This document shows, piece by piece, positions 33,875-37,343 of a DNA stretch of 37,343 nt. Under the pieces are notes generated by a model. The model saw only the letters and a list, made by a program, of their open reading frames with translations. It ran no database searches and was not told where the DNA came from. The stretch covers positions 1 to 37,343 of the forward strand of contig CAYMRB010000037.1 in the NCBI GenBank assembly GCA_964392615.1, read 5' to 3'. The DNA is from CAYMRB01 sp964392615 (GTDB lineage Bacteria > Planctomycetota > UBA8108). Numbering within the stretch: position 1 is the stretch's first letter; the number at the start of each line of letters is the position of its first letter. Made by a program: the position numbers and the translations under genes.

Positions 33875-36217
33875 ATGCTCCGTGCCATGAGAATCTCGCT
33901 GAAGACGAAGGTCGTCGCGCTCGCGATGCTGGCGAGCACGGTGTCCTCGGCGATCGCCTGTGGCGGACTCGTAATCTACGATCTCGTCACCGTCGAGGAA
34001 GCGACGACAGCGCGGCTGTCCCTCCTGGCCGAGGTGCTGGGCGCGAACAGTGCGGCGGCTGCGGCTTTCGGCGACAAGGAGGCGTCGGCGGAGATCCTCC
34101 AGGCGCTGGATGCCGAGAGTCAAGTCCTGGCAGCCACACTGATCAGCGCCGACGGGGAGACGCTCGCGCGCTACGAGCGCCCCGGCGGGAACGAGGGTGC
34201 GATCGAAGAGGGATCATCTCGGGGGCGGATCGTCGTGACGAAGGATGTCCGGCTCGATGGAGACTTCGTCGGGGAGATCCAGATCTACGCCAGCACGAAG
34301 GAGGCCGAAGCTGTTCTGCGGCGATACGCGTTGACCGCCGTCGGGCTGCTCGCGGCCGGCTTCGTGATCTCGTACGCGCTATCGTCGAGACTGCGGCGCA
34401 TCGTCTGCGGGTCCATCGACGAGCTTGCCCGCACGGCCGCGGAGGTGTCCGCAGCGAAGGACTACTCGCTGAGGGCGAAGAAGACGGCCCATGATGAGCT
34501 CGGTCGATTGACCGACTCGTTCAACGAGATGCTCCGCGCGGTCGAGTTCCGTGACAGGCAACTCGAGGATCACAGCGGCCAGCTCGAGAGCGAGGTGCGC
34601 GCGCGCACGCGGCAGCTCCTCGAGGCGAAGGAGGCCGCGGAGCAAGCGACACTCGCCAAGAGCGAGTTTCTCGCGAACATGTCCCACGAGATCCGGACGC
34701 CGATGAACGGGATCATCGGCATGACCGAGCTCACGCTCGATACCGATCTGAACGACGAGCAGAAGGACAATCTGAATACCGTGATGACCAGCGCGGACAG
34801 CCTCCTCGCGATCATCAACGACATCCTCGACTTCTCCAAGATCGAGGCCGGCAAGCTGGATCTGGAGTCCACGACGTTCGGGCTGTGGGAGTGCCTCGGC
34901 AGCGTCGGCAAGACGTTCGGTGTCCAGGCGAGAGGCAAGGGGGTCGAGCTGGTGTGCCGACCCGACCCCGACGTGCCGCAGTTCGTCGAGGGAGACCCGG
35001 TCCGTCTGCGTCAGATTCTGATCAACCTCGTCGGCAACGCGCTGAAATTCACCGCCGAGGGCGAGGTGGTAGCCGAGGTCGCGCTCGAGTCGCGCGAGCG
35101 CGATGGCGTCGTACTCCACTTCCGCGTTCGCGACACCGGCGTCGGAGTGGCGCCGGACAACGTGGCCAGGATCTTCGAGTCGTTTACGCAGGAGGACGGC
35201 TCGACCACGCGGCAGTACGGCGGGACCGGGCTCGGACTGGCAATCTCGAGTCGACTCGTCAATCTGATGGGCGGCCGCATCTGGCTCGAGAGCGAATTGG
35301 GCCGCGGGAGCGAGTTCCATTGCGTCGTGCGTCTGCGGGAGGCTCCGGCTCCCGAGGGCTCCCTCGACTGGAAGATCGCCCTCGAGAGCCGACAAGGCGA
35401 GAACGCCCTCGTCGTCGACGATCACGCCTCGAACCGGGAGTACGTCGCCAACCTGCTCGACTGTTGGGGGTTGAATGTCGCAGCCACGTCGGCGGCAGAC
35501 CCTGCTTTCGATCAACTCGTCATGGCTCACGAAGCAGGGCGGCCGTTCGCCGTCGTCGTGCTCGACGTGCAGATGCCGGTCGTGGACGGCCTCGAGTTCA
35601 TGGAGCGCGTGCGATCCCACCCACAAGTCGCGGACACCAAGATCATAGCTCTCGGGTCAACCGACAATTCGCGCGAACGTCTCCGTTGCCACGAGCTCGG
35701 TGTGGTGAGATACGTGCGAAAGCCCGTTTCCGTGGACGATCTCGGGGCCGCGGTCGCGGCGAGCTTCGGAGTCTCCGCCGACGAGAACGGCGGGGTGGGT
35801 CTCTCGATCGGGGCTGCGAGCCGACCTCTTCACGTGCTGCTGGCCGAGGACAACGAGGTTAACCAGAAGGTGACCTCGCGTCTTCTCGCGCGGATGAACT
35901 GCTCTGTCAGCATCGCGGACAACGGCGTCGTGGCGATTCAGAAGCTGCGGCAGGAGTCGTTCGATCTCGTCCTCATGGACATGCAGATGCCGGAGCTGGG
36001 CGGGTTGGACGCCACGGCCGCGATCCGCGAGGTCGAGGCCGGCACGGGAGAGCACATACCGATCATCGCTCTTACGGCCAACGCGATGAAGGGCGACAAC
36101 GAGCGATGCCTCGCGGCCGGCATGGACGGCTACGTGTCGAAGCCGGTGAAGATCGCGGCGTTGGCGGCGGCTATCGACGAAGTGCTGCTCGCTGCCCGTA
36201 CGTCGGGCGGAGAGTGA
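33875..36217 (+). CDS. Hybrid sensor histidine kinase with two receiver domains
   Basis: 780 residues. Two membrane helices (~11-36 and ~152-171) bracket a periplasmic sensor of about 110 residues that resembles a CHASE8-like domain. HAMP follows, then HisKA with His271 in SHEIRTPMNGIIG, the ATPase domain with NLVGNALKFT, DTGVGV and GGTGLGL, and two receiver domains. Receiver 1 (~510-628) has Asp564 (VVLDVQMPVVDG) and Lys616 but its Thr position is Ser; receiver 2 (~651-770) has Asp702 (MDMQMPELGG), LTANAMKGDN and Lys756. No HPt domain is encoded in it. This arrangement is BarA/RpfC-like. The start at 33875 has GGGCCGGTG-type purine-rich context after the YfiR-like gene; ATG at 33887 is possible. 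Confidence 0.92.
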   Translation: MLRAMRISLKTKVVALAMLASTVSSAIACGGLVIYDLVTVEEATTARLSLLAEVLGANSAAAAAFGDKEASAEILQALDAESQVLAATLISADGETLARYERPGGNEGAIEEGSSRGRIVVTKDVRLDGDFVGEIQIYASTKEAEAVLRRYALTAVGLLAAGFVISYALSSRLRRIVCGSIDELARTAAEVSAAKDYSLRAKKTAHDELGRLTDSFNEMLRAVEFRDRQLEDHSGQLESEVRARTRQLLEAKEAAEQATLAKSEFLANMSHEIRTPMNGIIGMTELTLDTDLNDEQKDNLNTVMTSADSLLAIINDILDFSKIEAGKLDLESTTFGLWECLGSVGKTFGVQARGKGVELVCRPDPDVPQFVEGDPVRLRQILINLVGNALKFTAEGEVVAEVALESRERDGVVLHFRVRDTGVGVAPDNVARIFESFTQEDGSTTRQYGGTGLGLAISSRLVNLMGGRIWLESELGRGSEFHCVVRLREAPAPEGSLDWKIALESRQGENALVVDDHASNREYVANLLDCWGLNVAATSAADPAFDQLVMAHEAGRPFAVVVLDVQMPVVDGLEFMERVRSHPQVADTKIIALGSTDNSRERLRCHELGVVRYVRKPVSVDDLGAAVAASFGVSADENGGVGLSIGAASRPLHVLLAEDNEVNQKVTSRLLARMNCSVSIADNGVVAIQKLRQESFDLVLMDMQMPELGGLDATAAIREVEAGTGEHIPIIALTANAMKGDNERCLAAGMDGYVSKPVKIAALAAAIDEVLLAARTSGGE

Positions 36218-36326
36218 GGCCGTCCACGGGGGAGTCGAACCGGCGCGTCCGAACCTCGATCTCGTTCGAGCGTTTCTGACCGGGTTTTTCCCGAGATACC
36301 GGCCGGGCCGCGGTGTTCAACGCCGC

Positions 36327-36980
36327 ATGAGGATTCTGATCGTCGAGGATGAACCTCACCTGTTGGCGGCGCTCGCCGCGACCCTGCGCGAGGAAGGGTA
36401 CGCGGTCGACACCGCGGAGGACGGCGAGGTCGGTCTCTACAAGGCGCGGGCCTGGGACTATGACGCCGTCGTGCTCGACATCAACCTGCCACGAGTCGAC
36501 GGCTGGGGAGTGCTCGCAGAGTTGCGGCGCAGCAAGACGACGCCGGTCCTGATTCTGACCGCCAACGACTCGACCGCGCACCGCGTTCGCGGGCTCGACG
36601 GCGGCGCGGACGACTACCTCGTCAAGCCGTTCGAGCTCGACGAGCTGCTGGCGCGATTGCGCGCGCTCATCCGCCGAGCGGCGGGTGCTGCGTCGACACG
36701 GATCGAGCTCGGTGACGTCGTAGTCGATACCGCCGCCCGCACGGTCAGCAAGGCCGGTCGAGCGGTGCGGATGACCGCGCGCGAGTACTCGCTCGTCGAG
36801 ATGCTCGCGCTCCACCGTCACAAAGTCGTCGCCCGCACGACGCTTTACGAGAAGCTCCTCGACGAGAGCGACGACACGGTGTCCAAGGTGATCGAGGTGC
36901 ACGTGTTCAACGTCCGCAAGAAGCTCGGCAGGGAGTTCATCACCACTCGGCGCGGCCACGGCTACTTGATCGACGTCTGA
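36327..36980 (+). CDS. OmpR/PhoB-family response regulator
   Basis: 217 residues. The receiver has Asp51 (VVLDINLPRVDG) and Lys100 with Thr78. The winged-helix DNA-binding domain ends in FNVRKKLGREFITTRRGHGYLI. It overlaps the next kinase by one base (TGATG), so the pair is translationally coupled. It lies 109 bp after the hybrid kinase and may belong to the same locus. Confidence 0.95.
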   Translation: MRILIVEDEPHLLAALAATLREEGYAVDTAEDGEVGLYKARAWDYDAVVLDINLPRVDGWGVLAELRRSKTTPVLILTANDSTAHRVRGLDGGADDYLVKPFELDELLARLRALIRRAAGAASTRIELGDVVVDTAARTVSKAGRAVRMTAREYSLVEMLALHRHKVVARTTLYEKLLDESDDTVSKVIEVHVFNVRKKLGREFITTRRGHGYLIDV

Positions 36981-37263
36981 TGTTCAAGTCGATCCGCTGG
37001 AACTTCCTGAGCTGGCTGGCCGTGATCGTGGTCGGCGTCGTCTCGGCCTTCGGGGTGACGCTCTACGGCTTCCAACGTCGCGCGCTTTTCGACGAGGTCG
37101 ACGTCGGGCTCGAGGGCGCCGCTCAGGTGCTTGTGGCCAAGCTCGATCGTCGATTCCGCCGCGGTCCACCGCACGAGCAGGAGGTCTTCCGCGGACGCTG
37201 GGGGCGACGACTCGACGACCGTCACGGATTCGACGAGCCGCGCGGCGTCGAAGGCGCGAGAGG
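36980..37263 (+). CDS. Sensor histidine kinase, N-terminal part (truncated by window/artefact)
   Basis: The frame from ATG 36980 gives a hydrophobic first helix (FLSWLAVIVVGVVSAFGVTL, residues 9-28) and the beginning of a periplasmic domain (FDEVDVGLEGAAQVLVAKLD). Such a start is typical of kinases paired with OmpR-type regulators. The frame runs into the G/C homopolymer blocks at the end, so the catalytic core is not in this window. Assignment is by position and first helix only. Confidence 0.7.
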
Positions 37264-37264
37264 C

Positions 37265-37343
37265 GGGGGCCCCCGGGGGGGGGGGGGGCCCCCCCGGGGG
37301 CCCCCCCGGGGGGGGGGGGGGCCCCCCCCCCGGGGGGGGGCCC
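37265..37343. other. G/C homopolymer blocks, probable assembly artefact
   Basis: The last ~80 bases alternate runs of only G and only C (up to about 14 in a row). This is unlike anything else in the window and typical of read-end or scaffold-end artefacts; it should not be treated as genomic. Confidence 0.75.

Noticed and set aside
36278..36295. GGGTTTTTCCC as a terminator after the hybrid kinase
   Set aside because: Three-base stem around T's, not a stem followed by a T-run.
37265..37343. G/C blocks as a biological quadruplex or repeat
   Set aside because: Strict alternation of pure G and pure C runs at the window end is more consistent with an assembly artefact.
1..37343. CRISPR arrays, tRNA or rRNA genes, transposase genes, defence systems
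   Set aside because: No regularly spaced direct repeats, no tRNA-like cloverleaf and no protein of those families was recognised on either strand; the SNF2 helicase lacks nuclease or methylase partners.

Overview
The window is high-GC bacterial chromosomal DNA, most probably from a member of the Planctomycetota (inference from gene content; no rRNA or other phylogenetic marker is present). The supporting signs are a Tat-exported Gfo/Idh/MocA oxidoreductase, a secreted NHL-repeat protein headed by two dockerin-like calcium-loop repeats of the kind common in planctomycetes, a Ser/Thr kinase, a small ECF sigma factor, a large DUF4091/GH123-like protein with paired carbohydrate-binding-like modules, and a QK-rich secreted protein. 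No tRNA, rRNA, CRISPR array, transposase, integrase or phage gene was found.

Layout. 1-3300: end of a membrane protein, then a leftward pair (Gfo/Idh/MocA dehydrogenase followed by a GH5-like lipoprotein). 3300-4262: an intergenic stretch with a good intrinsic terminator, then an ECF sigma factor. 4271-6631: leftward ABC exporter operon (small membrane protein, ABC-2 permease, ATPase). 6737-9715: secreted dockerin/NHL protein, divergent from a Ser/Thr kinase with an N-terminal zinc ribbon and a C-terminal YbjN/CesT-like domain. 9738-15385: leftward group of a SWIM-SNF2 helicase, a sigma-54 activator with an unrecognised sensor domain, and a lipoprotein. 15695-25431: rightward run of methyltransferase, LemA protein, two-domain esterase, DUF4091 glycoside-hydrolase-like protein, Ste24/M48 protease and PurU. 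25450-30816: an anchored hypothetical protein, a GroES-like protein, a QK-rich protein, an SBF-type transporter, an FHA-like protein and a nitrilase-family amidase. 30824 to the end: a sensory locus with a TonB-dependent receptor divergent from a YfiR-like periplasmic protein, a hybrid histidine kinase with two receiver domains, an OmpR-type regulator and the start of its kinase.

The most unusual signal is not a gene. A family of long imperfect palindromes, ERIC/MITE-like with ends reading CAGYCCGTTGAARAAGG, occurs at 22974-23131 (full length), 26393-26468 (short form), 1830-1902 (half element) and probably 8203-8250 (diverged). A 12-base end fragment lies at 19345-19356. Two copies begin at the base immediately after a stop codon, the end fragment contains a stop codon, and one copy appears to supply a start codon. 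An unrelated 122-bp palindrome sits at 26199-26320 beside one copy. The last 80 bases are G/C homopolymer blocks and look like an assembly artefact.

Functionally the window combines extracytoplasmic glycan handling (GH5, dehydrogenase, esterase, DUF4091 protein), envelope sensing and nutrient uptake (TonB receptor, YfiR, hybrid kinase, two-component pair), and regulation by alternative sigma systems and a Ser/Thr kinase.
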